NCBI RefSeq assembly: GCF_000306785.1
Contig: NC_017955.1
Location: forward strand, 1,364,001-1,428,000
Source of the DNA: Modestobacter italicus
GTDB lineage: Bacteria; Actinomycetota; Actinomycetes; Mycobacteriales; Geodermatophilaceae
Reading direction: 5' to 3'
Length of the DNA stretch: 64,000 bases
How positions within the stretch are numbered: the stretch's first letter is position 1; each line of letters opens with the position of its first letter. The notes below the pieces were generated by a model that was given only the letters and a program-made list of their open reading frames with translations, was not told the DNA's origin and ran no database searches. A program made the translations under genes and the position numbers. Shown here piece after piece: positions 8,421-17,858 of this stretch.

Positions 8421-8696
8421 TCAGCGGGTGACGCGCCGCTTGTTGGTGGCCGCCACGTAGATCCCGAGCACGATGATCGCGCCGATGATCGACCCGATGA
8501 TGCCGGAGGTGCCCAGCTCGAAGTTCCCCTCGAAGATGAGGCTGCCGAGCAGGTTGCCCACCACGGACCCGACGATGCCGAGCGCGATGGTGAGGCCGAT
8601 GCCGAGGTCCTGCTTGCCGGGGATGACCGCCCGGGCGATGAAGCCTGCGATCGCACCGATGATGATCAGGACGATGATGTTCCAGAGAACGTCCAC
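8421..8696 (-). CDS. GlsB/YeaQ/YmgE family stress membrane protein
   Basis: A 91-residue integral membrane protein of the transglycosylase-associated family. Three glycine-rich helices are clear: about 4-24 (IIVLIIIGAIAGFIARAVIPG), 32-54 (GLTIALGIVGSVVGNLLGSLIF) and 62-82 (SGIIGSIIGAIIVLGIYVA), with a basic C-terminus. Family members are induced by stress; the molecular role is unknown. GTG 8696 has a full AGGAGG 5 nt upstream. A weak general-stress-sigma-like promoter is described in the upstream gap. Confidence 0.9.
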   Translation of the reverse strand: MDVLWNIIVLIIIGAIAGFIARAVIPGKQDLGIGLTIALGIVGSVVGNLLGSLIFEGNFELGTSGIIGSIIGAIIVLGIYVAATNKRRVTR

Positions 8697-8992
8697 GTGA
8701 GCCTCCTACGCATGACGGCAGCTGCCGTCGTGCGCTGGGCCGTCCAGCGCAAGATCAACTGTGCCCCGTCATGATCGTCGCCAAACTTCCGAGACCAACA
8801 GGTTTCATGCACTGCACCCGATCGGGTGACGCACGACGGGCCTCTCACCTGCAGTTCCACCCGCCCGCGCGAGGCCGCCGCGGCGCTGCCGGTGTGGCGG
8901 TCAGCACTGCCGAGCCCGTCCGCCCCCGCAGGCGGCGCACCGGCTGCCTCTCCCGCCGCGTGAGGCGGCTGGGCACGGTCTAAGCTCCGGGC
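8697..8992. promoter_or_regulatory. Divergent intergenic region glsB / ctaD
   Basis: This 296-base gap holds three dyads: GACGGCAGCTGCCGTC (8714-8729), GCGCTGG-N5-CCAGCGC (8732-8750) and a perfect 14-base palindrome CACCCGATCGGGTG (8815-8828), which could be an operator. On the minus strand GTTT (8786-8783), 15 nt, then GGGGCA (8767-8762) resembles a SigB/SigF-type promoter (GTTT-N14-18-GGGTAT), which would suit a glsB stress gene. On the plus strand TAAGCT (8981-8986) lies 6 nt before the ctaD GTG. No gene is credible inside the gap. Confidence 0.35.
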
Positions 8993-10744
8993 GTGACGAT
9001 CGCACCCGCCCCGATCGTGAGCCGGCCGAGCCCGGCACACGAAGCCGAGAAGGGGTCGCGGCTCCTCGGTCTGCTGCGCACCACCGACCACAAGACCATC
9101 GGCCTCATGTACACCACGGTGGCCTTCATCTGGTTCTTCGTCGGTGGCTTCATGGCGCTGCTGATGCGTGGTGAGCTGGCCCGCCCGGAGCTGCAGTTCC
9201 TCTCGCCCGAGCAGTACAACCAGCTGGTCACCATGCACGGCACGATCATGCTGCTGTTCTTCGCGACGCCGATGTTCTTCGCGTTCTCGAACCTGATCAT
9301 GCCCCTGCAGATCGGCTCGCCGGACGTCGCCTTCCCGCGGTTGAACGCCTTCTCGTTCTGGCTGTTCTTCTTCGGCTCGGCGATCGCGGTCTCCGGCTTC
9401 CTGACCCCCGGTGGTGCGGCGGACTTCGGCTGGTACGCCTACACCCCGCTGTCCACCGGCGCGCACAGCCCCGGCGCCGGCGGCGACCTGTGGATCGCCG
9501 GTCTGGCGGTCAGCGGGCTGGGCACCATCCTCGGTGGCGTCAACTTCATCGCGACGATCGTCTGCCTCCGCGCGCCCGGCATGACGATGTTCCGGATGTC
9601 GATCTTCACCTGGGCGACGCTGGTCACCAGCATCCTGGTGCTGCTCGCCTTCCCGATCCTCACCGCGGCGCTGATGGCCCTCCTGGCCGACCGGCACCTG
9701 GGGGCGCAGGTCTTCACCGCAGCCAACGGCGGGCCGATGCTGTGGCAGCACCTGTTCTGGTTCTTCGGCCATCCCGAGGTCTACATCATCGCCCTGCCGT
9801 TCTTCGGGATCATCTCCGAGGTCATCCCGGTGTTCAGCCGCAAGCCGCTGTTCGGCTACAAGGGCATGGTCTTCGCGCTCATCGCGATCACCGCCCTGTC
9901 GCTGGCGGTCTGGGCGCACCACATGTTCGCCACCGGCGCGGTGCTGCTGCCGTTCTTCGCATTCCTGACGTACCTGATCGCCGTCCCGACCGGCATCAAG
10001 TTCTTCAACTGGATCGGCACCATGTGGCGCGGCCAGCTGACGTTCGAGACGCCGATGCTGTTCGCGATCGGCTTCCTCATCACCTTCCTGCTCGGTGGGC
10101 TGACCGGTGTGCTGCTGGCCTCCCCGCCGCTGGACTGGCAGGTCAATGACAGCTACTTCGTGGTCGCGCACTTCCACTACGTCGTCTTCGGCACCGTGGT
10201 CTTCGCCGCCTACTCGGGGCTGTACTTCTGGTTCCCGAAGCTCTGCGGCCGGATGATGGACGAGCGGGTCGGCAAGCTGCACTTCTGGCTGACCTTCATC
10301 GGCTTCCACGCCACGTTCCTCATCCAGCACTGGCTGGGGAACATGGGCATGCCGCGCCGGTACGCCGACTACCTGGCCACCGACGGGTTCACCACGATGC
10401 ACACGATCTCGACCATCGGGTCGTTCGTGCTGGGCGCCTCGGTGATCCCGTTCGTCTACAATGTGGTCAAGTCCTGGAAGCACGGGAAGCTCGCCCTGCG
10501 CGACGACCCCTGGGGCCACGGCAACTCCCTGGAGTGGGCGACCTCGTCGCCGCCGCCGCGGCACAACTTCCTGGAGATCCCGCGGATCCGCTCCGAACGC
10601 CCGGCGTTCGAGCTGCACTACCCGCACCTGAAGGACCGGCTGCAGGTCGAGGCGCACGCAGGCAAGCGCCACGAGCCCTACGCCCAGGAGGCTGGGCTGA
10701 CCGGCGGTGGCCGGGCCGGGGCGAACGACCCCGACCCGACGTAA
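8993..10744 (+). CDS. ctaD: Cytochrome c oxidase subunit I (aa3 type)
   Basis: The 583-residue catalytic subunit of the terminal oxidase, reducing O2 to water while pumping protons; 12 membrane helices. Key residues are visible: HGTIMLLFF (heme a ligand His), [18 protein letters not shown] (CuB His and the cross-linked Tyr), WAHHMFATG (two CuB His) and [11 protein letters not shown] (heme a3 and heme a ligands). Only subunit I is here; II and III are not in the window, as is usual in actinobacteria. GTG 8993 has TAAGCT 6 nt upstream, a leaderless pattern. serB follows, as in mycobacteria. Confidence 0.97.
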   Translation: MTIAPAPIVSRPSPAHEAEKGSRLLGLLRTTDHKTIGLMYTTVAFIWFFVGGFMALLMRGELARPELQFLSPEQYNQLVTMHGTIMLLFFATPMFFAFSNLIMPLQIGSPDVAFPRLNAFSFWLFFFGSAIAVSGFLTPGGAADFGWYAYTPLSTGAHSPGAGGDLWIAGLAVSGLGTILGGVNFIATIVCLRAPGMTMFRMSIFTWATLVTSILVLLAFPILTAALMALLADRHLGAQVFTAANGGPMLWQHLFWFFGHPEVYIIALPFFGIISEVIPVFSRKPLFGYKGMVFALIAITALSLAVWAHHMFATGAVLLPFFAFLTYLIAVPTGIKFFNWIGTMWRGQLTFETPMLFAIGFLITFLLGGLTGVLLASPPLDWQVNDSYFVVAHFHYVVFGTVVFAAYSGLYFWFPKLCGRMMDERVGKLHFWLTFIGFHATFLIQHWLGNMGMPRRYADYLATDGFTTMHTISTIGSFVLGASVIPFVYNVVKSWKHGKLALRDDPWGHGNSLEWATSSPPPRHNFLEIPRIRSERPAFELHYPHLKDRLQVEAHAGKRHEPYAQEAGLTGGGRAGANDPDPT

Positions 10745-10766
10745 CTCGCAACCAGCACGTCACCAC

Positions 10767-10801
10767 GGACGCCCCGTCGGCCACCGGTCGGCGGGGCGTC
10801 C
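10767..10801 (+). terminator. Hairpin terminator after ctaD
   Basis: GGACGCCCCG (10767-10776) pairs with CGGGGCGTCC (10792-10801), a 10-bp GC-rich stem beginning 22 nt after the ctaD stop. There is no T-tract. Confidence 0.7.
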
Positions 10802-10853
10802 GCGTGCCTGGGGCTGGTGCGGACGGCGGACGGCGGTCCGGCACGATGGCGTC

Positions 10854-12113
10854 GTGACCGACGCTGCCCACCCCGCGCCGATCGACCCGACCGGGACCCC
10901 CGCGCCGGCCGGTGCCCTGCTGACCGTCACCGGGGCCGACCGCCCCGGGGTCACCGCCACGCTCTTCGCCGCCCTGGAGGCCGCGGCCGGTGAGCCGGTG
11001 GAGGTGGTCGACGTCGAGCAGGTGATCGTGCACGGCCAGCTGGTGCTCGGGGTCGTGGTGCGGGGCACCGCACCCGCCGGTGACGGGACCCTCGCCGACC
11101 GGCTGGGACCGGTCGCCGCCGACGTCGCCGGGCGCACCGGGATGCACGTGACCGTCGTGCCCACCGCGGAGGCGGCGGCCGAGGTCGGGCCGGGCGCCGG
11201 GCGCACGGTGCGGCACCAGGTGATCGTGCTGGGCGCACCCGTGCCCCCCGCCGCGGTCGCCGGCGCCGCCCAGGCCATCGCCGGGGTGGGCGGCAACATC
11301 GACGCGATCCGCCGGCTGTCGGACTACCCGGTCACCAGCTTCGAGCTCACCGTGTCCGGGGCCGGATCGACCGAGCTGCGCACCGCGCTGGCCACCGTTG
11401 CCGCGAAGACCGGCACCGACGTCGCGGTCGAGCAGGCCGGGTTCGCCCGGCGCAGCAAGCGGCTGATCGTGCTGGACGTCGACTCCACGCTCGTCCGCGG
11501 GGAGGTCATCGACGAGCTCGCCGCCCGGGCCGGCCGGGCCGCGGAGGTCGCCCGGATCACCGCCGCCGCGATGAACGGCGAGCTGGACTTCGAGCAGTCG
11601 CTGCGGGCTCGGGTGGCCGTGCTCGCCGGGCTGCCGGTGAGCGTGCTCGACGAGGTCCGCGAGCACCTGGTGCTCACCCCGGGCGCGCGCACCCTGATCC
11701 GCACGCTGCAGCGGCTCGGGTTCCGCTGCGGCATCGTCAGCGGGGGCTTCACCCAGATCACCGACCCGCTGGCCGCGGCCCTCGGGCTGGACTTCGCCGC
11801 CGCCAACACCCTCGAGGTCGCCGACGGCCGGCTCACCGGCGGGCTGGTCGGCGAGGTCGTCGACCGGGCCGGCAAGGCCCGCGCGCTGGCCCGCTTCGCC
11901 GCCGAGCACAGCATCCCGCTGGAGCAGACGGTCGCGGTCGGGGACGGCGCCAACGACCTGGACATGCTCAACGCCGCCGGGCTGGGCATCGCCTTCAACG
12001 CCAAGCCGTTCGTCCGCGAGCAGGCGCACGCGGCGCTCAACCAGCCCTACCTCGACGCCGTCCTGCAGGTGCTCGGCTTCACCCGCGACGACGTCCTCGA
12101 TGCGGCCCCCTAG
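10854..12113 (+). CDS. serB: Phosphoserine phosphatase with N-terminal ACT domain
   Basis: Last step of serine synthesis, O-phosphoserine to serine. 419 residues, like mycobacterial SerB2: an N-terminal ACT-type regulatory region (LLTVTGADRPGVTATLFAALE at about residue 20, and a second segment starting RHQVIVLGAP), then a HAD phosphatase domain with DVDSTLVRGEVIDELA (nucleophile D208, acid D210), GIVSGGF (motif II) and VAVGDGANDLDML (motif IV). GTG 10854 has CACGAT 6 nt before it (leaderless type). It is convergent with pncA, and the two stop codons share the bases CTAG at 12110-12113. Confidence 0.95.
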   Translation: MTDAAHPAPIDPTGTPAPAGALLTVTGADRPGVTATLFAALEAAAGEPVEVVDVEQVIVHGQLVLGVVVRGTAPAGDGTLADRLGPVAADVAGRTGMHVTVVPTAEAAAEVGPGAGRTVRHQVIVLGAPVPPAAVAGAAQAIAGVGGNIDAIRRLSDYPVTSFELTVSGAGSTELRTALATVAAKTGTDVAVEQAGFARRSKRLIVLDVDSTLVRGEVIDELAARAGRAAEVARITAAAMNGELDFEQSLRARVAVLAGLPVSVLDEVREHLVLTPGARTLIRTLQRLGFRCGIVSGGFTQITDPLAAALGLDFAAANTLEVADGRLTGGLVGEVVDRAGKARALARFAAEHSIPLEQTVAVGDGANDLDMLNAAGLGIAFNAKPFVREQAHAALNQPYLDAVLQVLGFTRDDVLDAAP

Positions 12114-12679
12114 CCGGCCTGCGCGACCTCGCCGTCGAGTTCCACGCCGGCGGAGCGGAGCTGGTCGAGGGCCGCGTCGGTGGAGGCCTGCGCCACCCCG
12201 GCCGTCAGGTGCAGCAGCACCCGGGTCGAGAAGCCGGCGCCGACCGCGTCCAGGGCGGTGGCCCGGACGCAGTGGTCGGTGGCGATGCCCACGACGTCCA
12301 CCGCGTCGACCTCCCGGGCCCGCAGCCAGTCCGCCAGGCCCTGCCCGTCGAACGAGCCCTCGAAGCCGGAGTAGGCCGCGGCGTACTCGCCCTTGTCGAA
12401 CACCGCCTCGATCGGACGGCGGTCCAGGTCGGCGTGCAGCTCGACCCCGGAGGTGCCGACGACGCAGTGCGCGGGCCACGTCTCGAGGAAGTCCGGCTGC
12501 TCCGCGAAGTGCCCGCCCGGGTCGACGTGGTGGTCCCGGGTGGCGACCACATGCGCGTACCCGGAGGCACCGACGTGCGCGCTGATCGCCCGCGCGACGG
12601 CGGTCCCGCCGGCGACGGCGAGGCTGCCGCCCTCGCAGAAGTCGTTCTGCACGTCCACGATCACCAGCGCCCGGGTCAT
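12110..12679 (-). CDS. pncA: Nicotinamidase (isochorismatase family)
   Basis: Hydrolyses nicotinamide to nicotinate for NAD salvage. 189 residues with the complete Asp-Lys-Cys triad: D9 (VIVDVQNDF), K96 (FDKGEY) and C137 (GIATDHCVRAT). Metal-site residues lie in TRDHHVDPGGHF (about 48-58). Active homologues activate pyrazinamide. It follows pncB with a 14 nt gap on the same strand, so nicotinamide to nicotinate to NaMN is encoded in one transcript. Confidence 0.93.
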   Translation of the reverse strand: MTRALVIVDVQNDFCEGGSLAVAGGTAVARAISAHVGASGYAHVVATRDHHVDPGGHFAEQPDFLETWPAHCVVGTSGVELHADLDRRPIEAVFDKGEYAAAYSGFEGSFDGQGLADWLRAREVDAVDVVGIATDHCVRATALDAVGAGFSTRVLLHLTAGVAQASTDAALDQLRSAGVELDGEVAQAG

Positions 12680-12693
12680 GACCCCATCCTCCG

Positions 12694-13989
12694 TCAGGCG
12701 GTGACCGTGTCGATGGCGGGTTCGCCGCGGGACAGCGACCAGGCCTCCTGCGGCAGCGTCCCGCGCACCCGCTCGTGCAGCTCCCGGGCGGCGGTGAGCG
12801 CCTGCGCCGGGGTGCGGGGCTCCACCAGCTGCCCACCGCGCACCAGCGGGACGACCAGCTGCCGGTCGTGCTCCCCGGCGGTGACCGGCGCGGGGCTGAC
12901 CACCTCGGCGGTCGCCGTCCCGGCGGCGTCGTGCCGGCGCACGGCGTGCTTGCGGCCGCCCACCGAGCGCTTCCCCTCGGAGTTCTTCGCCACCGGCACG
13001 CCGTCCCGCTCCACCAGCTTGTAGACCATGCCCACGGTCGGTGCCCCCGACCCGGTGACCAGGGACGTGCCCACGCCGTAGCCGTCGACGGGGGCGGCGG
13101 CGAGCGCGGCGATCGCGTACTCGTCGAGGTCGCTGGTCACGATCACCCTGGTCTTCGTCGCCCCGAGGGAGTCCAGCAGCTCCCGGGCCGAGGTAGCCTG
13201 GATGGCGAGGTCACCGGAGTCCAGCCGGACGGCGCCGAGCTCGGGGCCGGCCACCTCCACCGCCGTCCGGATGCCCTGCTCGGTGTCGTAGGTGTCGACC
13301 AGCAGGGTCGTCCCCACGCCGAGGGTGTCCAGCTGGGCGCGGAAGGCGGCGGCCTCCTCGTCGTGCAGCAGGGTGAACGCGTGCGCGCTGGTGCCGGTCG
13401 TGGGGATGCCATAGCGGGCACCCGCGGCCAGGTTGGAGGTCGCCGAGAAGCCGACCAGCGCCGCGGCCCGGGCGGCGGCGACGGCGGCCTCCTCGTGGGT
13501 GCGGCGGGAGCCCATCTCGATGCACGGCCGGCCGCAGGCGGCGCCGACCATCCGGGCGCCGGCGGCGGCGATCGCGCTGTCGTGGTTGAGGACCGACAGG
13601 ACCAGCGTCTCCAGCAGCACGGCCTGCCCGAACGGGGCCCGCACGGTGAGCACCGGGGAGCCGGGGAAGTAGAGGTCGCCCTCGGCGTAGCCGTCGACGT
13701 CACCGGTGAACCGGAATCCGGCCAGGTGCTCCAGCAGCCGGGGGTCGTCGATGCCCTGCGCCCGCAGCGCCGCCAACTCGGCGTCGCCGAACCGGAAGTC
13801 GGCCAGCGCCTCCAGGAACCGGCCGGTGCCGGCCAGCACGCCGTAGCGGCGCCCGTGCGGGAGCCGGCGGGCGAACACCTCGAACACGCAGTCGCGGTCG
13901 GCGGTGCCGTCGGCCAGCGCCGCAGCCAGCATCGTCAGCTCGTAGCGGTCGGTGAGCAGCGCGGGGCTCAGCGGGGTCGGGCTCGGCAT
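12694..13989 (-). CDS. pncB: Nicotinate phosphoribosyltransferase
   Basis: Joins nicotinate to PRPP giving nicotinate mononucleotide. 431 residues. Visible signatures: LLTDRYELTMLAAAL at the N-terminus, EMGSRRTHEEAAV, the substrate-site segment GIPTTGTSAHAFTLLHDEE, VDTYDTEQGI and VRLDSGDLA, then GYGVGTSLVTGSGAPTVG near the phosphate site. ATG 13989 has TATCGT 8 nt upstream, suggesting a leaderless start. It heads the pncB-pncA operon and is divergent from clpS, the Mycobacterium Rv1330c-Rv1331 order. Confidence 0.95.
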   Translation of the reverse strand: MPSPTPLSPALLTDRYELTMLAAALADGTADRDCVFEVFARRLPHGRRYGVLAGTGRFLEALADFRFGDAELAALRAQGIDDPRLLEHLAGFRFTGDVDGYAEGDLYFPGSPVLTVRAPFGQAVLLETLVLSVLNHDSAIAAAGARMVGAACGRPCIEMGSRRTHEEAAVAAARAAALVGFSATSNLAAGARYGIPTTGTSAHAFTLLHDEEAAAFRAQLDTLGVGTTLLVDTYDTEQGIRTAVEVAGPELGAVRLDSGDLAIQATSARELLDSLGATKTRVIVTSDLDEYAIAALAAAPVDGYGVGTSLVTGSGAPTVGMVYKLVERDGVPVAKNSEGKRSVGGRKHAVRRHDAAGTATAEVVSPAPVTAGEHDRQLVVPLVRGGQLVEPRTPAQALTAARELHERVRGTLPQEAWSLSRGEPAIDTVTA

Positions 13990-14050
13990 GGACCAGCACG
14001 ATAGGTGGCCGCCGACTGCACCGCCCGGGGGGCCGTCCTAGAGTGATCAC

Positions 14051-14347
14051 GTGGCCGGACCGCTCGCGCCCGAACGGACGCCCGACACGACCCCGGACGA
14101 GGACCACGACCTCGACCGGCCGTGGGTGACCGTCGTCTGGGACGACCCCGTCAACCTGATGACCTACGTGACCTTCGTGCTGCAGGAGCTGTTCGGCTAC
14201 GACGAGGCGAAGGCGACCGAGCTGATGCTGCAGGTGCACCACGAGGGCAAGGCGATCGTCAGCTCCGGCCCGCGCGAGCGGATGGAGCACGACACCAGCC
14301 GGCTGCACGCCTACGGCCTCTGGGCCTCCTACCAGCGGGACGCATGA
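14051..14347 (+). CDS. clpS: ATP-dependent Clp protease adaptor ClpS
   Basis: A 98-residue adaptor that delivers N-degron substrates to ClpC/ClpA. It has a flexible N-terminal tail, then [26 protein letters not shown], which is the family core with the Asp-Asp of the N-degron pocket, and [25 protein letters not shown] 14051 follows TAGAGT by 6 nt (leaderless pattern). It overlaps the next gene by 4 nt (ATGA). Confidence 0.95.
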   Translation: MAGPLAPERTPDTTPDEDHDLDRPWVTVVWDDPVNLMTYVTFVLQELFGYDEAKATELMLQVHHEGKAIVSSGPRERMEHDTSRLHAYGLWASYQRDA

Positions 14348-14841
14348 AGCCCTTCCGCCGTCGCGGCGACGTGGTCGTCGCCCGGCTCGTCGACGCCGAG
14401 GCCAGCATCGTCGGGCTGCTGCTCGACCAGCTGGAGCAGCTGCTGGCCGCCGACCCGGCGGACTCCGGGGGCGACCCGGTGGTGGAGCGGCTGCTGCCGC
14501 CCGGGCACGCCAGCGACCCGGAGCTCGCCGCCGACTACCGGGACCTGACCGAGGCGGCGCTGCGCAGCGGCAAGGCCGACGACCTGGCGATCGTCCGGGC
14601 CACGCTGCCCCCGGAGGGCGGCGAGGTCCGGCTGGACGACGACCAGGCCCGGGCCTGGCTGCGCACCACCAACGACCTGCGCCTGGCGCTGGGCACCCGC
14701 CTCGGGGTGACCGCGGACACCGAGCCGCCGGAGGACCCGACCGAGGAGGAGGGCTCCCAGCTGGCGGTCTACTACTGGCTCACCGCCGTGCAGGGGTCGC
14801 TCGTCGACGCGCTGGTGGCGGGCGGAGGCGGCCGACGGTGA
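14344..14841 (+). CDS. DUF2017 domain-containing protein
   Basis: 165 residues, a mostly helical acidic protein; the actinobacterial neighbour of clpS (Rv1332 position). Conserved features include [12 protein letters not shown], a [25 protein letters not shown] segment and [17 protein letters not shown] at the C-terminus. Function unknown; its constant coupling to clpS suggests a link to Clp proteolysis, but nothing in the sequence shows it. ATG 14344 overlaps the clpS stop. Its 3' end overlaps the next, convergent gene by 62 nt. Confidence 0.85.
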   Translation: MKPFRRRGDVVVARLVDAEASIVGLLLDQLEQLLAADPADSGGDPVVERLLPPGHASDPELAADYRDLTEAALRSGKADDLAIVRATLPPEGGEVRLDDDQARAWLRTTNDLRLALGTRLGVTADTEPPEDPTEEEGSQLAVYYWLTAVQGSLVDALVAGGGGRR

Positions 14842-15136
14842 GGAACACCAGGGTGGCCACCAGCAGGTCGGCGACGAAGAACACGTAGACCAGGCTGGGC
14901 ACCGACAGACCCTTGACCAGCCCGCCGATGCAGGACACCAGGGTGACGGCGGAGAGCAGGAACAGCAGCACCAGGCCGATCAGCCGGCCGGTGACCAGCA
15001 GCACCAGCTCCACCCGGTCGGTGCGCTGGTCGGTGCTGGCCCGGCCGGTGCGGCTCAGCAGCCGCCGTGAGCCGAGGACGAGCGCCGGCAGTGGCAGCGC
15101 CACCACGCCGACGATCATGAGCACCTCGATCACCAC
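14780..15136 (-). CDS. Small three-helix membrane protein, unknown function
   Basis: 118 residues from GTG 15136 (TAACGT lies 8 nt upstream), or 112 from ATG 15118, which has GAGG 5 nt upstream. Three hydrophobic segments: VLMIVGVVALPLPALVLGS, LLVTGRLIGLVLLFLLSAVTLVSCIGGLV and [21 protein letters not shown], with an Arg/Pro-rich tail. I do not recognise a family. The last 20 codons overlap the end of the convergent DUF2017 gene. The strand is supported because 14842-15256 carries no other gene and the hydrophobic pattern is regular. Confidence 0.6.
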   Translation of the reverse strand: MVIEVLMIVGVVALPLPALVLGSRRLLSRTGRASTDQRTDRVELVLLVTGRLIGLVLLFLLSAVTLVSCIGGLVKGLSVPSLVYVFFVADLLVATLVFLTVGRLRPPPARRRATPARR

Positions 15137-15256
15137 GGTCCGCGACGTTATCGGTAGGACACCCGATCGACACAGTCCGTTCCCATCGCCGTCCGCCGGG
15201 CGGTGCACCCGAGGGGGAGGCGGACCGGCGTCCGGGGCGGCGCCTAGACTGACCGC

Positions 15257-15730
15257 GTGCTGCGCATCGACCGCGCGACCTACGACGCCATCGTGGCCCA
15301 CGCCCGGGAAGACCACCCGGACGAGGCCTGCGGCGTCGTCGCCGGCCCCGAGGGCAGCGACCGCCCGGAGCGCTTCATCCCGATGCTCAACGCCGCCCGG
15401 TCGCCCACGTTCTACGAGTTCGACAGTGCCGACCTGCTACGGCTCTACCGGGACATGGACGCCCGCGACGAGGTGCCGGTGGTCGTCTACCACTCGCACA
15501 CCGCGACCGAGGCCCGCCCCTCCCGCACCGACATCAGCTACGCCTCCGAGCCCGAGGCGCACTACGTGCTGGTCTCCACCCGCGAGCACGGCGCGCAGAC
15601 CGGCCTGGCCGGGGACACCGTGGAGTTCCGCAGCTTCCGGATCGTCGAGGGCGAGGTGACCGAGGAGGACGTCGAGGTCGTCGAGTCCTACCTGTTCGGC
15701 CACTCGCCGACCACCGTCGTCTACGACTGA
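15257..15730 (+). CDS. mec: JAMM/MPN+ metallopeptidase, Mec (CysO-cysteine peptidase)
   Basis: 157 residues. The JAMM zinc site is complete: E23 (DEACG), H79 and H81 (YHSH), S89 and D92, in the order HxH-x7-S-x2-D. In M. tuberculosis Mec cleaves cysteine from the CysO-cysteine adduct; the cysO and cysM genes follow here in the same order. GTG 15257 has TAGACT 6 nt upstream, a textbook leaderless start. A strong hairpin repeat begins at the stop codon, so read-through to cysO may be reduced. Confidence 0.9.
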   Translation: MLRIDRATYDAIVAHAREDHPDEACGVVAGPEGSDRPERFIPMLNAARSPTFYEFDSADLLRLYRDMDARDEVPVVVYHSHTATEARPSRTDISYASEPEAHYVLVSTREHGAQTGLAGDTVEFRSFRIVEGEVTEEDVEVVESYLFGHSPTTVVYD

Positions 15731-15790
15731 CGAAGGACCCCCTTGCCCCCCACCCCTCGCAGGCTCGGGGCGGGGCCATGCAAGGGGGCC
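15731..15790 (+). repeat. Stop-anchored hairpin repeat, copy 2
   Basis: After the mec TGA comes CGAAGGACCCCC. The outer stem is CCCCCTTGC with GCAAGGGGG (ending 15788), and an inner C-rich/G-rich stem encloses TCGCAGGCTC. A near copy of this inner segment, CACCCCTCGCAGGCTCGGGG, also occurs at 43916. Probably a terminator; part of a six-copy family in this window. Confidence 0.75.
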
Positions 15791-15902
15791 GGGGCCGAGG
15801 CCGGAACAGCTTGCTGCGGCCTGGCGTTGCCCCGATCAGTCGTACTGCCCGCGTGCCCGCACGCGGTTCCCCTGTCACCCCGGTTCGAGGAGTTCCCCAG
15901 CA

Positions 15903-16181
15903 ATGGCCATCGAGGTCCGCATCCCGACCATCCTGCGCACCCACACCGGCGGCAACAAGACCGTCGAGGGCAGCGGCGCGACCCTGGGCGCCCTGGTCGA
16001 CGACATCGACAGCCAGCACCCCGGCATCAAGAACCGCCTCGTGACCGAGGAGGGCAAGCTGCACCGCTTCGTCAACGTCTACGTCAACGACGAGGACGTG
16101 CGGTTCACCGGTGCGCTGGACACCGCAGTCAAGGACGGCGACTCGGTCACCATCCTCCCGGCCGTCGCCGGCGGCTGCTGA
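15903..16181 (+). CDS. cysO: Sulfur-carrier protein CysO (MoaD/ThiS family)
   Basis: 92 residues with the ubiquitin-like fold: VRIPTILRTHTGGNKTVEG, LVDDIDSQHPGIKNRL, RFVNVYVNDEDVR and the C-terminal VTILPAVAGG. In mycobacteria the C-terminal Gly is thiocarboxylated and accepts O-phosphoserine-derived aminoacrylate on CysM to make CysO-Cys. Here the coding sequence goes one codon further, so the protein ends Gly-Gly-Cys (codons GGC GGC TGC TGA, 16170-16181). The neighbouring Mec would be expected to trim this residue. GAGGAG lies about 10 nt before ATG 15903; its own promoter is likely because of the upstream hairpin. Confidence 0.93.
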   Translation: MAIEVRIPTILRTHTGGNKTVEGSGATLGALVDDIDSQHPGIKNRLVTEEGKLHRFVNVYVNDEDVRFTGALDTAVKDGDSVTILPAVAGGC

Positions 16182-17176
<995 letters not shown>

Positions 17177-17177
<1 letters not shown>

Positions 17178-17845
17178 TGGCGGACACCCTGCTGCCCGCC
17201 CGCGGGCTGCTCTTCGACAACGACGGCGTGCTGGTCGACTCCGAGGTCAGCGTCGTCTCCTCATGGAGTCGGTGGGCCGTCGACCACGACCTCGACCCGG
17301 CCGAGGTCCTCGCCGCGGTGCCGGGACGCCGGGCCGCGGACACCGTCGCGCTGTTCGTCCCACCGGGCGACGTCGACGCGTCGACCGAGAAGATCACCCG
17401 CTACGAGCTCGAGGACGTCGACGGCACCACCGCCGTCCCCGGGGTGCTGGACCTCGTGCCGCAGCTGACCGGCGTCCCCTGGGCCGTCGTCACCTCCGGC
17501 GTCCGCGAGCTGGCCACCGGCCGGCTGCGGGCCGCCGGCGTCCCCCTGCCGGAGATCCTGGTCACCGCCGAGGACGTCACCGCGGGCAAGCCGGACCCGG
17601 AGGGCTACGCCACCGGCTGCCAGCGGCTGGGGCTCGACCCGGCCGACGTGCTGGTCCTGGAGGACAGCGTCAGCGGCATCGCCGCCGGTCAGGCCGCCGG
17701 CTGCCGCGTCGTCGGGATCGGGCGGGGAGCACTCCGGACGACGGCGGACGTCGTCGTCGGCGACCTCACCGGCGCCCGGTGGACCGGCACGGGCCTGCTG
17801 CTGCCGGACGCGGCGCTGCTCCGGGGTGTCGGTACCGCCGGTTAG
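17177..17845 (+). CDS. HAD-superfamily phosphatase (GPP/beta-PGM-like)
   Basis: 222 residues. Motif [12 protein letters not shown], motif II VVTSG, motif III lysine in AGKPDPEGY and motif [18 protein letters not shown] are all present, so it should be an active small-molecule phosphatase of HAD subfamily I with a helical cap. Motif I reads DND rather than the common DxD with Leu or Met; the catalytic aspartates remain. It replaces the rhomboid gene found between cysM and murI in mycobacteria. Substrate unknown. ATG overlaps the cysM stop by one base. Confidence 0.85.
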
Positions 17846-17858
17846 CCTGACCGGCGAG

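Noticed and set aside
8771..8983. 70-codon frame in the glsB-ctaD gap
   Set aside because: Arg/Pro-rich, no ribosome-binding site, no conserved pattern; the region is better explained by promoters.
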